Notes: a model not told the origin generated them from the letters alone. DNA of 64,000 nt from Caenorhabditis remanei (GCF_010183535.1 NC_071329.1:9052001-9116000); one strand, 5' to 3'; shown: positions 32,343 through 50,100, counted from the first letter of the stretch. Made by a program: numbers and translations.

Positions 32343-32542
32343 GAGACCCCACAAATTCCGAGGAAAAAAAACTCCTGGGAAACGAACTCCTGGGAAAAAG
32401 GCGGGGCCAAGCGCGCTGATTGGCTAATCAGTTGCGCAATCTTGCTAATTTGCATTTTGCAGCCAATCAGCGCGCTTGGCCCCGCCTTTTTCCCAGGAGT
32501 TCGTTTCCCAGGAGTTTTTTTCCTCGGAATTTGTGGGGTCTC
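32343..32542. mobile_element. 200-bp palindromic element with 8-bp duplication
   Basis: Both arms of roughly 80-85 bp are almost perfect inverted repeats, starting GAGACCCCACAAATTCCGAG and ending in its complement. The flanks are TATTTTTT (32335-32342) and TATTTTTT (32543-32550). An 8-bp target duplication fits hAT-type transposition. It has no coding capacity. It sits 148 bp before the cdc-48 start codon. Confidence 0.85.
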
Positions 32543-32683
32543 TATTTTTTCTGTAATTTGCCGAGTTTTCAGAATCTTAACTTCTCTTATTTAAGTGCAG
32601 TCTCCTTTTACGCGAATATTTATTTTTGTTCAGGCTTCTGAAATCGTTAAAATGTATGTTTACAGGTTTTACTTTGTACATAA

Positions 32684-35760
<3,077 letters not shown>

Positions 35761-38700
35761 TTATCCACGTTCAGGATTTCTGATCGTTTGTATGATACTT
35801 GTTTTATCCCCTCCCATACCCACATTTTTCCATCTGTCCATTCACCCTTTCCAATCCACATATTTATCCTTATTTATTGTAACTGTAAAGCCAACATTTT
35901 TGCTTTAGAAACTAATGGTTACGGATGATCCTCGTGAAATAAGAACATGTAGATCCCCTCGTCCCAGTTTAACAAGTAATTATGCCACCTTTATTTTGAA
36001 CCCTCTTCTCCCAGTTTTTGTAATTATTGACCGATTTCACACAAATAAATGTATGATGTCTAAATATAATGTTTCCGAATTGGGAGTGTGTTGCCAATTC
36101 AAACTAATATTTTGTGAGTAGGCGGTATGGTCACAAGACTGGCTCTCAATTTTTGCTTGATAGTGGGAAGCTGTAAACGGAGATAACATTCTTTCTTTCA
36201 TCGTATTATTTAAGTAGTTTTACAAGGAAGGAATGAAATTTGAATAACGTTCTTCAATTTTCGACTCATTGCAACTACAATGTTTGATCTCATTGAGCCT
36301 TCCGTGCTTTTTCAATCGCTTATCACTGCGCTCCTCTCTCCGTGATAATCATTCTATCTCGTCTCTCTTTAAAGCGCACGCAATTTGTAAGCAATCATGC
36401 TTTGAATTCCAGATCTTTCATTTTTTTTTGTAAATTGATTAGAACATTTTTTGACACCGTCGATTCGAAAATAGTACAACATGTGTCGAAATTATAAATT
36501 ATATTTTTTCAACCTCGTATCTAATGTCACATGTCCTACCCTGTTGTCAAAACATTAGACAATGAGATTTCGATCTACAGTAACTTCCGTTGTTTGTCCG
36601 GTATTCTATCGAATTTTGATCTATAAGTCGTCCTCAATTGTATAATATTCAGTTTTGAAGACCGAAAATAATGACTTCTTCGTTTTCGAATTATTTTTGA
36701 CGAAGATTGACTGCTATTTATTTTGGATTCTTCCAATTGGTGCCAATAATTCAGAAAGTCGTATATTCCGCATGATAGCTCTGCTACGTTCACTCTCAGT
36801 CTAGAGTTTTAATGCATTTATCTACTTCTTCAAACATTCATGTGTATCCATTCGTTTCCAGTACAAAGTGTTGTCTCCTTTTTCTTGTGCGAACATTTCG
36901 TTGTTTTTGTTGCTTTCACAGTTTTCAACAATAGAATGTATAACGCAACTCACCAATGAATAGGGTGCCTACCAGACAGATCATGTGTGTTCCTTTCGAT
37001 GTCTTATGACCCTCTGCAGTTTTCTGTTCTTCTTGAAAAAAATACGAATACGCGATCTTTGTTATTAGATAGTAGCGGTTATAAAAAATATGCCGTTTTG
37101 TTAAAATGTGTTCATATAAGTTCAGACATCAAAGGATTTAAAAACTATTCGGTTCCATCCCATTAATTTACATCCTAAACTTCAAGGATATTTGAATTAG
37201 ATTCAGTTGGGGAATGTCACATGGGTAATTTCTTCACGACTGGGCGGTAATTCAAAAAGAGACACGTGCATTTGCGCTCACAATTTGTCTGCGAACCCGT
37301 GACCATTCTTTTGGCACCGCGCTTGTTGGACGCAAATTTTCAAACTCTCTGATGTCTCCTCGATTCGTGTAATCTTCCAATAACTACATTGTCACGCGCT
37401 GTCATCCGTCACTTTCATACGTGTACATATTTTATCTGAATTAGGAATCTTGTTGAATATTAAAACTGAACTCTTGGTTTGTCTGACTGTCTATATTTGC
37501 TCAGTTTCTGGCACAATGCCAAAGATCATCTAAAAAAGCAAAAGCTAACAAAAAAAGTTTCGGGGGTTTGAAGAGTTTACACATAAGTTCAAAATCTCAA
37601 ATCGGTGCCGTTCTGCACTTTTCATTTTTCGAAAGTAGCTTTCTTTTTTCGATCTCTTTTTTATCCGTCCAATCATCTTTCTGAAGCTATTATAAAGAGT
37701 CACAGGAGAAACTTGTGATCCATAGATTTCAAAAAATATGGAACCAATAGAGCAGTTGTTAGCACTAGTCTGACATTCATCACGCATTTCCTACGAAAGA
37801 TACGCAGAGAAAAGCACGTGGCACCGTTGAGCCACGCCCATTCTGTCATCAGGATTCAGTGAAGTGCAAATTCAGTTTAAAAAAGATCATCCGTTGTTGT
37901 TCCAAAATTGTTTTTTTTTTTTCAATTTTTACGAAGAACTGCTTCTTGAGAGTCAATCTTTTTGTAGAGAGCTGCCACAGTAGCCCTTTTTCTCTTCGTT
38001 TTAATTCCACAATGGCAGGCCTTACAATTCTTAATTCTCTCGAACAAGAAATGTACAAGTCAGTGTGAAAATAGTTCTGTACTCATTATCTCTGTGCTTT
38101 AGACTTGCACCTCTTGATCGCACCCGGAATTCACAGCCATTCAGAAAATATTTGTCAACTCTCTCCAGAAATCACACGACACTCGTGTATATTCTTGTAA
38201 ATGTTTCGTTTCTTTTCAAGAACATTTATCATGTGACACGAGGCGACTATTTCAAAAGTTCATCACACCTCACACTATCTTCACCAGATAGATAGAATAA
38301 GATGATAGAAATCTATTCTTTTTGCAGAAGTGTCTAGTGTATAGCTGATGTTTGTGTTTCGAACTGAACTGTTTGTTCGTTTATCAGTCTAGATTCTTTT
38401 AATACTCGACTAAAGGTCAGCTTCTTTTTATCAATTTTACTGATTGACATGTCGAATATTTGTTGTTTATTCCAATAGTGGCCATTCAAACATTTTGAAA
38501 ATTCTTTTCTTTCTGTTTTCCTGGTACATAATCATTGCTCGACTCATTTTTCTCCTCTGCCGATCAATCATCAATTGCAAAAAACCGCATCATTAAACTC
38601 TTCCGAGTTTCGCTATCTATCCGATAGGTGTACCATAATGTTCACTCTGATCAGGAAAAGACTATGGAAGCTTCTCGGCGCTGCGCTCTTATCGCTCCGA

Positions 38701-39980
38701 GTACACTTGTCTGGTCTTCTTCATAACCCACTTTCTATTCGGAGCACAAGCAAAACTTCCTCTTCTCTCGACCATTTGGCTTTTTTACTGTACGTGTGCG
38801 TGTTAGAGGAGAGAAAACCCGACTTTTTTCTTTTTTATTCTCCTGCTTCACCTTTCCTTTTTCGATTATTTATATCAATAGTTCCTCGTTCTTTGAGGTT
38901 TCTAAAAAGTCAAACGCCATATTAGGCCGTTGATGATTTGCTTTATTTGTTTTCTGCCGAGTTTTTTAAGTAGGCTAATTCACACACAAAATTGGACTGT
39001 TTGGTGAAAGACTACGTTCGCCGAGTCGTCTAAACTCAGTTAAAAATTGACATAATGGCACGTGAACTTCGTAAGATTTGAGTCGTTCAGATGATCCAAA
39101 TATTTACTCACACTTCATTCTATTCAAAAATTCCTACTCAATATGTTGCGCCTGGGGACAAAAGTTTTGTTTTGTTGGCCGTCAGAGACGAATTGAACAT
39201 TCTGTCTGATATTGAAATACGGTCATATCCTAATTGCCATTCTTAATGACTCTTCTCGAAATTTCTTTTTCATTCTTCGAAAAATGGTATCATGTACGAA
39301 TGACCTCGGCCCTATAAAAAAGAGGAGAGAAGAGCGGCGTTAGTCTGCCGATGAATGTACTTCTTGTGATGTCCCGGGAACGACGTCATTTCTATTGCAT
39401 CAGTTTCTTCGTCTCTCTCTCTCTCACTTACCATTCTCATCTAACCTATGGGTAGTCTTCTAAGTCTTTTATCTGTATTTGACTCTCAATCATCTCATCT
39501 CATTTTCAATTTCATTTTCACATTGAGAGAACGGAATTGATAGAATCTCGTGGCTGAGAGACGTGGCCACTTTTCATTTTCTTCTCCTCTACTCTCCACT
39601 TTCTTACACAGTTTCTCACCCCGCGACTGTGCCTGACGAGAGAGCAGAGACGCAAACATTCTGAGTGGCAGGGCAATGGCGCCATTTTATCGTCCCTGCG
39701 CCGGCGACGGGTCCTCTGTGTCTGATATATATTCTACGTTTTTTTTACTCATCACACGTGACCTTATACCAAAAGCACTCACGAGGGTTTTTTTGTGTAT
39801 TACGTGACATGATTAGTGATTCATATTGGCACAAACAAATCATTCAAATCTTGAACCTATTTTTCGAATTGTTTTTCCTCGTCATTTTTATACTCTTTTC
39901 CATGGCTGTATCCTCTTTTTTCCAATCTCGTATGCTTTTTTTTATAATATCCACTATAAATCAATTTTCTTCATTTTCAG
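35761..39980. other. Long region without genes between cdc-48 and mnk-1
   Basis: No convincing coding sequence is seen. The first few hundred bases are cdc-48 3' UTR; an AATAAA lies near 36045. Toward 39300 the sequence shows a TATA-like CCTATAAAAAAGAGG and then CT-rich tracts, so a distal mnk-1 promoter may start there. Open frames in this stretch are low-complexity and lack splice context. Confidence 0.45.
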
Positions 39981-40065
39981 ACTAGTTACAATCGTAGAAA
40001 GAAGTGAAGGTGTTTGACGGTCGGTGTCACACCCATTGCCGCAAGCAACACAGGTCCTTAGTCAG
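39981..40065 (+). other. mnk-1: Probable 5' UTR exon of mnk-1
   Basis: This is flanked by a good acceptor (TCATTTTCAG) and a good donor (GTCAG|GTAAGC). It has no open frame of note. The next good acceptor (ATTTTCAG, ending 41104) leads directly into the exon with the mnk-1 long-form ATG. It is therefore best read as an internal non-coding exon. Confidence 0.5.
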
Positions 40066-41162
40066 GTAAGCTATTAAAAATGTCTAAAGCTTTTTCCTAG
40101 CATGCACATCTGGTAGTGGTAGCTCTCCAGCGGACCAACATATGTTGAGAAAGCCACTCGTCTTCTAGAAAGCTCTAGACTGATTAATGGGTCTCGCCAA
40201 GAGAACGTTGGCATATAATTTTCTTTGTTTTTTTTGAGAGGATGAATAGAATAAGTCCCTTTTCGAACTCAACGTGTTTCACTTTTCTGGCTTCAAACTG
40301 GTTTTGAAATGCATTTTCTGTTTTTAATTCTTTGTTCTTCCCTGTTTCCTTTTACAAGATTTTCCAATTGTGTTCGTCTGAATGGAAACTGTCCCGTGAC
40401 GTCTGCATTGTTTATGAATTATAAAACAGCGCTCAAATTTTGAACCGAATATAACTTTTGTAAAGTTGTGCAAACCACCTAGGCTCTAGAGAACAATTTA
40501 CTATCTATGCGTATGATTTTCGATGACATCACTTTTGGCTCCTTGCCAATGGCAATTTATAATGCAAAACAGGCCACCTGTCTTTTAATGTATGGTCCTC
40601 CTGTCAGCCATCTGAATTGGGTTTTTCTCGTGACTCCTCTATTCAAAAAAGAGGTTACGTCTCCTTCTGGATGGTGGTTCGATGTCCTTGAATTTCACTG
40701 ACACTTCCTCCTCCCATTTCGTCCCACCATCTTTTTCACCATAATTTCTAGGATCCTGCTACGATTTAGCACAAAATTTTGATGAGAAGCTGTTCTCATT
40801 CCTGAGAAGTTTCTAAAAAAACAACTCCAAAAGTTAGTTTTTTCTTGTTGATTTCGACACACTATTGTTCGAATATAAACTTCATGAATCCATAAAATTG
40901 GATGTCCTGTTTTCAGGAAAAATATATTGCGAAATCATGAGGGCTTTTGTGTTTACTATAAATAGAGATGTGTTCAGACTTTTGACACATTCATTGTTGG
41001 TGTATGATTCGGGAGAGTCTTACTGTAGTTTAGTTATGCGATCAGACATTCACCCTAATACTTCTGTCTTTCGATTTTGAATCTTGCTAACTCGAGATTT
41101 TCAGACTTGAATTAAACCCGCGATAAGAACAAAGCTGCTATCAACTCCACGAACTTGTCAAC

Positions 41163-44100
41163 ATGTTCTTCCTGGAAAACAAAGATTCGATGTCCACTCC
41201 CAGCCGCGGGATCGCCATGCCCAATACCATGAACACATCATTCCCGGACGACGATATTGGCGGATTCTCACCACGAAAAGTTGGCATTCAACACAACTGT
41301 GAGTCATTGTATTACTTAGGGAAGCTATTTGGCTCTGTTGAGTAGTTATGATTCTCTGAGATGTTTGTTGAACAGCTGGCTGATGTGGCTCTTTTTCTCT
41401 CTGTGTTTCTCTTCGCGGTTGTTCAGTAATGATCAGTGGAGCGGAGCTGGTGGATCTATAGGGACACGTCATTGGTCGTTGATTTGAAGATCATTGGAAT
41501 AAAAGGGCATTGCGGATCCTAGTAAATAGTGAAGCTTTTTAGTAAACAAGTATGTGCTTCGAGTAGATATGTCCACTATGACTGAACAAAGCATTATCTG
41601 ATACTAGCAAATTAAGTTTTACTTTCTTAGGCAAACTTTTTGCACTCTTCTCTATTTCTTTTTTCCTAACCGGTTGTGGTAAACAAAAATGCATTCGGTC
41701 AATACTTGATCGACTGTTGAACTTTTTTTCGTCAGCAACCTTAGTTTTTTTCATCTTTTCCGATACTTGAAAACAGTATACCCAAGATATTGTGTAGCTT
41801 TGCAAATTCGGTTTCTTTTAACAGTAGTATGAACTTCAACTTTTGTCTTTTATTGGATGTCCAGTTTGCTGAAACAAAATCAATGAAGTCTTTGCAGAAC
41901 TTTTCATCCCAATAAAAAATTTGACTTTTTCTTACTTCACTTTGTTAAGAGGGGCTTAACCCCTGACCCGTTTTAGTTTACTCTACCGGTTTTCTCTAAA
42001 GTTGACACAAACATTCCACCAGTCAGATAGACATACTGACGACATATTCCCACATGAGATGCTTAGGAGCATCAACTATTTTGATAACCATCATGACGTA
42101 GTCGAGTTGGATGCTCAATAATAAATCCAACAAGTCTTGTAGAACTTGTAAACACTCTCGAAAGTGAGAAAAAGCAAAAGAAAACTGTTTTGTTTGTGCT
42201 CTTCGAGCAACTTTTGTTATTCTCTGTAACTTTCTCTCTTCTCGTATGCTTATCAATTTCATACAAATATTGACTTTGTTTTCACCCCGCTGTATGAGAA
42301 ATCACAAACGAAAAGCGATGATAAGAGTTGAGAATCGTTGATGATGGTGTATGGATTTTTATGCGAAAGCACGGTGTGTTGACGATACGGAAAGCAGGAG
42401 AATCCCTCCTCCCTCGTAGTGGTCATGTGAGACGACGATGAGTTTTTTTTTCAAATTGACGCGATTCTTGACTTTTTGGTTGGACCTGGTAAAAACAAGA
42501 GACCGAGCAAAAAGAAAAAAAATTGAACCAAAGTCACATGGTCCCAGTCCTCTACCTTTTTTTGCATTTTCTTTCTTTCGGTTTTTTCAACTGCTAGTCT
42601 TTAGGGACTTCATAGACCCAGACATTACAAGTGTCCTCAATCTATCTGTGTTTCTGTCTCTTCAGTTTACATTGTCTATGTATTCACTCTGACCACTCTG
42701 TGTTCAACCATTGAGAATCATGTGATGATCAGCGAGAGAGAGTGAATTGGAAGAGACTCAGAAAATAATAGAACAGTATTTCTGCAATTGAAATTAAATG
42801 GGGTGAACAGAAAGGTGATCTTTATTCGAATCGTGTCGTGTTTCTTTTACTTTGACACGTTTCATCTTGTCACATATCTCGTTTAGTTTCTTTTTCGAAT
42901 CAACGACTTCTATCTATCGACGACAGGCATTCTTCTTTTGCATCGACTTCTTTTTTTTTGGGTGATGAAAATGAATTGGGAATGAAGACATCGATACCAA
43001 GTTTCTTTCCGCAGATAGGTTATCAACCGCTGGATTACGGTAGATTTTGAAAAAGTGGAAAAAGTGGTGGTTTCAAGTTTTTTGAGGGCATGATTGAGAG
43101 AAATGAAATAAAAAGATCTGAATGAAAATCTTACACTGAATACATTTGAAAACTGAAAAGTTGTTTCATATTACTCACAGTTATTTGAATAATCGGATTA
43201 AAAAGTGTTCCACTTCCTAGTAGTCTTCCACTTTGGGTCTAAACAAACACTAACCACGTCTTCTACTCTTTGAATCGTCGCCTCCGCTTTTTCAAGCGTT
43301 TCCTCAATGAAAACAGGTGGGTGTGTTGTGTTGCTCTGTTTCCAATTTAATAAGATTACGTTCGTTGCGCACTTGTTGTCCTTCTCCGATTTCCCGAGAG
43401 GTCGTCGATTCACTTCGATTTTCCTATCTTCGTTTTTCTTCAATTCTTCTTTTCCTAACGTTTGCGGGGTGCAAACAATCCATCCTCGTCTTCTTAACTT
43501 ACAACAAATGCGAGTCATTGTTCATCATAGTGGGTGCGTACGGTTTGTACCAGCAGTTATAACGTTTTCAATTCAAATTCAAAATGCACGTGAACGATTG
43601 CTCTGAAATGGTCATGTGACGTTGCGTTTCGTGTACTTTTCTCCGTTAAATTTGATTAAAAATGTGAATTCAAAATGCGAAAAACGGACAGCCTATATTT
43701 GCAATCTAGGCCTGGTAAACAGCCATAAGATATCTGATCACCTCGTCCTACCTATATTCTACATCGCCATCACCAGTTTTGGTCGGCTGACTTTCCGGTC
43801 GTTACTGCTTATGTTTGTACGTGGGTGGAGAGAAGAGGTTTTTGATGATTATCTCGTCAGTCAGCAGCACAACCCATCGAAAAAGGCTATATCCGGTTGT
43901 GTTTATAATAGAGTTTATCTTATGTTTGCACCAAACGAAAAAAATAAAATGACGGGAATAATTCGAGGATTAGAGAGAGTTAATTCAAATCTGAAAAATC
44001 ACAAGATAATATGGATTTTACAAGTGACATTGATTTTCAATGAGGAAGACCCACGAGATCTAAAAATAACACTGGAGATAAAGGTATCACGTTGTCTGAA

Positions 44101-47100
44101 TACTTAAGTTTTTTCATTTTTCTCACCGGGGCCTGACAATGAAAAAATCTGAGAAATATTCAAATGTGATCTCTGAGCTTGGCGGGCCACGCAGAAAGTC
44201 CCGTCTGGCAGTCGGGTCTGTCGGTCTCTCTAGTGGGTGGTTGGCGTTGTTAGTCACACTTGTTATTTTTTCTTATTCTTTCCTTTCGTTATTTCCTCGT
44301 GTTCTTTGACTGACGGAGCAGTTGGAGCCAGACGGACGCACCCTTATAAGGAGAAGTAAGAAGGAAAGTTAGATTGAAGAACCTTCCTGAAGAGACCTTC
44401 CAGAGAAGAAGACGAGGAAAAAAACGACACACATAGGACCTCGATGGCTCCCCAGCTCTGTAGTTTCTCTATGCTCTCTTTGCTCTTCAAACTCCTTACT
44501 TTAGGCTCGGGGAGCCGGAGGAGCTCGTGTCCACGTCCTCAAATGACAGCTTTTTTTCCTTTTCATTTCAAATTTTGAATTGACCAGATATTTGAAAAGC
44601 AAACTAGAATTGCGGGCAATCATCATCATCTATTCGTATTGTTTTGTCTGAAAATTTAAAAACAAAACTATAAATATCGAGTGTGGAGGCGTTCTTGTGT
44701 CCATTTCGCCCGCGAATGCATTCTTCTGGTCGTCCTCAACTGTGTAGCCGTCAAAAACATTGGCCGAAAAGAGAGAATAAGAGAAGAAGAAGCTTCGATG
44801 ATGGTGAAGGGATTAGGCACGGAAAAGAACGCCTCTCCACTTTTTTCGCCTTATTCCCTTTTTCTTTATCTCTATTGCTGTTTCGCAGTTTTTTGGCGCA
44901 ACGGGTGTAAATCTAGATAATCTTCTATCCGGTGCTAAAGAAGCTCAATAATTTCAACAGATTTCACTTTTACAGATTCACGTATTTTTATATTATCTAG
45001 TATTCTTTCCAAATGTCACACGATTCCTCTTTGATATTACCATCATGATGATGAAATTAAGCATATGGTGCCTGACAGGACTCCATGTACCAGTATGAAT
45101 CCTTGGTCATCTCTGTCATAAAGGTTGTCAATGGTCGGTCTTTCCTCTTGATCGAATGACCTTCTCCGAACACGCTCTCTCACCACCAGATGGCTTTTTG
45201 CATATGCAGTCGTTTTTGTTGTCATTGTATTACGGTCGATTTGAATAGGAAACCCCTTCTCTCCTTGTTGTTCCGACTAGGGGTCACACTAGGTCAACAC
45301 CTCTTGCAATGGCTGTGAGCGTGCGCTTCATTTAACACAGAGCCCCACACTCATCATAACTCCAACGTGCGATTGTGTATTCGGATTGTAGTGGGGCGGG
45401 GTGAAGGATAAACTGTCAGCCTGTGTAACAAGAATGATGTCATTCTCATTTACCCGGTTGCACGCAAACCGCTCAGCCCCGCATACTCATCATGAACACG
45501 TGATTATTAGAGGAAGGAACTGTAGGTGACGACTCAGATTTGGAAAGTGCACAGTCGTCTGAATTTCCATGATCTGGAGCAGCTTCAAAGAGAAAGAAAC
45601 GACAACTAAACGGATTCTACGCAGAGAATTAAACAAATAATCAGCTTCTTTGTCATGAGTAATCATCTTTTCACCATTGCGTTTTAGAAGAGTCTCGGTT
45701 TCGGAAAGTTTGAAACATCTTAATTTTCGGCCCCTTATAAAAAATCCTCAATTTTTCAAAGTTAGGGAAACGTGTTGACGGAAAAGAAGAATATAGACCG
45801 TCTCTTCAGTTGTGTATATCTCTAACTACCTCGTCCTTTTCTCTCTCATTCTCTGTTCTATAGCAGTTGGGGACGATAGAAGGCGCTCGAACATTTGGGC
45901 TAGAGTGCGGAGACCCAGACACGCGCTGAGAAGACAAGACTCAGAGACGAAGGGAGCGAGAGAGAACATGAAAGCCCATCCCTCGTGGTCTATGTCTCCG
46001 CCTCCGTTTCTCTCGACCTACCTCCTCACAGTAGCTTGTGCGTTGTTCTGTGCTTGTGTCTCTGTCTGTGAGTGTGGAAAAAGCTGAAGAAGTAGAAGAG
46101 CTGACGATCAGTGAAGGAGAAGCTCCACGTTTCTCTTTGATCTCTTCATAACTTCTTTATCTCGTTCCCTCTCTGGTATCGTTCCATCGAACCGATACAT
46201 TTGTTCGGTGTCAACCATTCTGCCGTTCATTCAAAACAATATGACAATACTTCATGCCGGGTACCCACAGTCTCCTATTGTCCATTTTGGTCGCCATCAT
46301 AACCTGAACATTAGCCATCTTGATCTCAGTAAATTGGATCAAGCTGATAATGTATTCAAACAAGTTAACAGTGAGTTTTCTTATTATTTTCTTCCGATCT
46401 CCTTGTCTGTTTTCTTCTTCTCCGATACCATTTAATGTTCCTGTATTCATTGAAATCAGCTGTTCAAACAGATCATAAACCAAATTTTATCAGTCCGTGC
46501 TTGAATTCAATTTCAATTGTAGTGAATCAGTGTCCCAAATAACTTCACAATCAGAAACGGAGCCGACTGGTCTGATAACTGTGTTATCTTGGTATTCGCA
46601 GTTGTTGTCCTTTATTACTTGACACTTATATTTTTGAGACAACAAGTGTCGGCTGATGCAATATGATTCGATTTGTACTGTAACTAGTACGTTTCAAATT
46701 TTTAAAATTTGGTGACGATCATCATTAGATCCTTCAAGTGTTAAATTGAGTCTGTAATCGTTTTTACTAATAATCAAAAACAATCCCGAAACCGGAAAGA
46801 CTAGACGCGTACTTGTTTTCTCCCCTCGTTCTTTCTGTACTATTTTCATGGTGTTTTTAATGTGAACACAAGGCGAAATTTGAATATCTCATATTCCTGC
46901 ATTCTTTCCATGTGACATACTTACTTATTATTGTTAGTCACGAAAAAGGACCAAAAGAGAGGGTTTTCATCAGTAGATAGTCTACGGGTGCACCCAACAC
47001 CAACAGCCAGCCAGCTGGGAGAGACCACCCGCTGCTACTGCTGCGGCCCCCGGCTGACTGGTCTTGTGACATGGTAGACGCACTAGTGTCGTCCTCTCCG

Positions 47101-50100
47101 GAATTGCCATTGCCTCTCTTCCGATCCATGTGCGATGAGGTTATGACTATTCGTGAGGAACGAAATGGATGAGAGAGTAGACGGACAATTAGAAATAAAG
47201 TCCCAAATTTTATAACGTTGGAAAAAGAGTACGGTATCTGTAAACATTTCGACCTCTATGATCTCTGAAATTAAATCTTCCGTATACCAAACATCTCTTC
47301 CTACTACATATTTTCCATTAGTAGAACAAGAAAACAATCAATTTATTTTTCCAGATTCGGCCGTCGGCGGCAGCGGTGCTGCTTTCCACCATCTGCACAC
47401 TTCTGCTGCTCCGAGACACGTGGCCTCCTCTGAGTTCTACGACGACGAAGAGGCAACGTCGCCACGTGGTGGAATCGAAATTGGCTCTGGTAACGATAAG
47501 ATGATGGCCAATTTGCGTCGACATCGTCAACGTGAGCGTCAGGCGTACGAAGACGAGGAGTGGTCATCGTCGGATGAATCCGGACGTCCGATTCCGCGTT
47601 ACGCCGGTCGTGACACGGACCACGTTTTCGGAGAATTCGAGATGGACGATGACGACGTGGAGATGAGAAGTGGAAGTGGTAGACGACAGGAGGAAAAGCA
47701 TTACTATGGAGAGGAGACCGACGAAGATGAGATGGAAGAGGAAGAGGAATCAGTTTCGGAGCTGTTGCCGCTCGGGGGAGGAACTCGTCGGGTGCCGCGA
47801 ACCCCGAGAAGGAAGAACTCGTCCAAGTGCGGATTCTTTGGTGAGTTTTCTTTCCCAATTTGTTTGTTTTCGTCGGTTTCGAGATACCGTTTTCTTATTC
47901 CGTGTTCCTCCTCCTCTTCTTTGTTTGTTTGAACAGCTTGATTTGGTTTTGACTAAGCAAAAGGGACGGATGTCTCTACCAAAAACAGCTGTATTGGTTG
48001 TTTTATAGATGACAGAATTATATGGCACGTTATGAAATATCGAGTGTTTCATTCTATTAATTTTGTTTCATTTTCGATCATTTTAATTTTATAGGCCGCA
48101 AATATGCTATATCTAGCCCTAATCAAAAGAATATACCAAAAAAGAGACATATTTCTATCAGCGATACCACCGGAAACAGTGATGTATGTGAGATGACAGT
48201 GACGGCACGTAGATTAGACGCCATTTGATTGTGACACATTACCATTACTTGATGCTGATTGATTTACTACAATATTATATGGTAGTAGAAGTAATAGTAC
48301 TTGTTGTTATGTATGGAGGTGATTTGGGTTTGTGAGACGGCGGTGTAGACGAAGAAAGGGTAGTCAACACACATAATTGGTCTTTTGAAGAAAAGAACGG
48401 AACTAAATAGGCCGAACCAGTCTTTGGTTACGGTGACTCGCATAATAAGCATTTATTGAATGTTTTACGGGTTAATTAGGCGTTTTTTTTTCTTCCAAAT
48501 AGTTTGAGAGACTATTTTGAGATTATAAAAAATTCACATAAATGACGAAATTGTGATGCAAAGATGAAGGGGACCATTTCGAAAGCTCTCGAAAGTTCTA
48601 GAAAATTCTAAGAAATGATGCAAAACTGTTTCTCACTGTTTTGTTATTTCACGCTTCATCATTCCACAGTTCCAAATTTTGCAACACTCTGCAACTTTTG
48701 CAATAGTTTCATAATAATCCCCGTAGTGTTAGAAAACTAGAAGATGGCTATTGGACGAAAAAGCAACAACAGAATATCTCGTATCAGAAGACGTATTGAA
48801 GGTGACTATATCTGAATACTTCTGTTTTTATAACTGAATATCAATTTTTACTAATTTCAGACTACTACAAGTTAACGGATGAGCATTTGGGCTCCGGCGC
48901 CTACGGGTCTGTAACCACCTGCAAATCGATCAAGTCTGGCCAGGAGTTTGCTGTGAAGATTGTCGACAAGCAAGGCGAGACTCACTCCCGGAAACGCATT
49001 CTCCGTGAAGTCAACATCTTCAAGACCTGTAAAGGACATCCGAACATTGTCCAACTCCTCGACTGGTTTGAAGATGACAACAAATTCTACCTAGTCATGG
49101 AAAAGATGCGTGGCGGACCGTTGCTCCAGCACATTCTTGAGCGTGGCTATTTCACCGAGGAGGAGGCTCGTCGTGTCACCAAGGATATTGCGTCGGCTCT
49201 CAAGTTCATGCATGATCGTGGGATAGCTCATCGTGATGTTAAGCCGGAGAACGTGCTTTGCACTGATCCGAATCATGTTTCGCCCGTCAAACTTTGTGAT
49301 CTGGATTTGGCGAGTCAACGACAGCCGCAACATGAACGTCATCCATTAAGTCAAGTTGCTTCCGAGCCCGATCTTGCTTCACCAGTCGGATCAGCCGAGT
49401 TCATGGCTCCAGAAGTTGTGGATGCGTACGTTGGAGATGCGCTCAAGTACGACAAGAAATGCGACACGTGGAGTTTAGGAGTAATTCTTTACATCATGCT
49501 AGCTGGATATGCTCCTTTCCAAGGAGTGTGTGACGATCAAGATTGCGGGTTAGTCTTATAACTTAAATCTAAGATAGTATGTTTTCTCACATCTTTTTAT
49601 TTAGTTGGTCTGAAGGAAAGCCGTGTGAAGACTGCCAACAGGATCTATTCCATCGTATCCAAGACGGCTACTACGAGTTTCCTGAAGAAGAGTGGGGAAT
49701 GATCTCTGAAGAGGCCAAAGATCTGGTCTCGAATCTGCTGAAACGCGACCCAGTTGACAGGTTCGTTCTCTCCCTTTTTCTCTTCTTTGTCTTTCTCGTT
49801 TCTCTTGAGACAGCGCTGACAACAATAGCGCAGTGGGTAACACGCGCGCTCTTCACTCTAATAGCGGTTGTTCTATTCCTTCTTATCCTGCACTCAGTTT
49901 GTTGATTGGCTGTGGAGCCTGGAAATGGAGGATAAATGATATTGAAGGAGTGCTATTACTTGACGTCTTCTGAGGATGTGGAGATAGTGTGAATTTGAAC
50001 AATTTATTTTTAGGAAGTAAAAAAGTTTAACATGATTTTTATTTCAGATTCAACGCTGATCAGATTCTATCTCATCGCTGGCTCCAACAATCTGCCGCCT

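Noticed and set aside
43616..44107. 163-residue open frame in the mnk-1 first intron
   Set aside because: Mixed composition, no start or splice context, no recognisable domain; likely a chance frame in AT-rich sequence.
45812..46087. 91-residue frame with hydrophobic ends upstream of mnk-1
   Set aside because: It begins at a non-ATG codon and lacks splice or family support; it may be part of a 5' leader.
47343..47858. 171-residue minus-strand frame
   Set aside because: Antisense shadow of the acidic mnk-1 exon, with no signals of its own.
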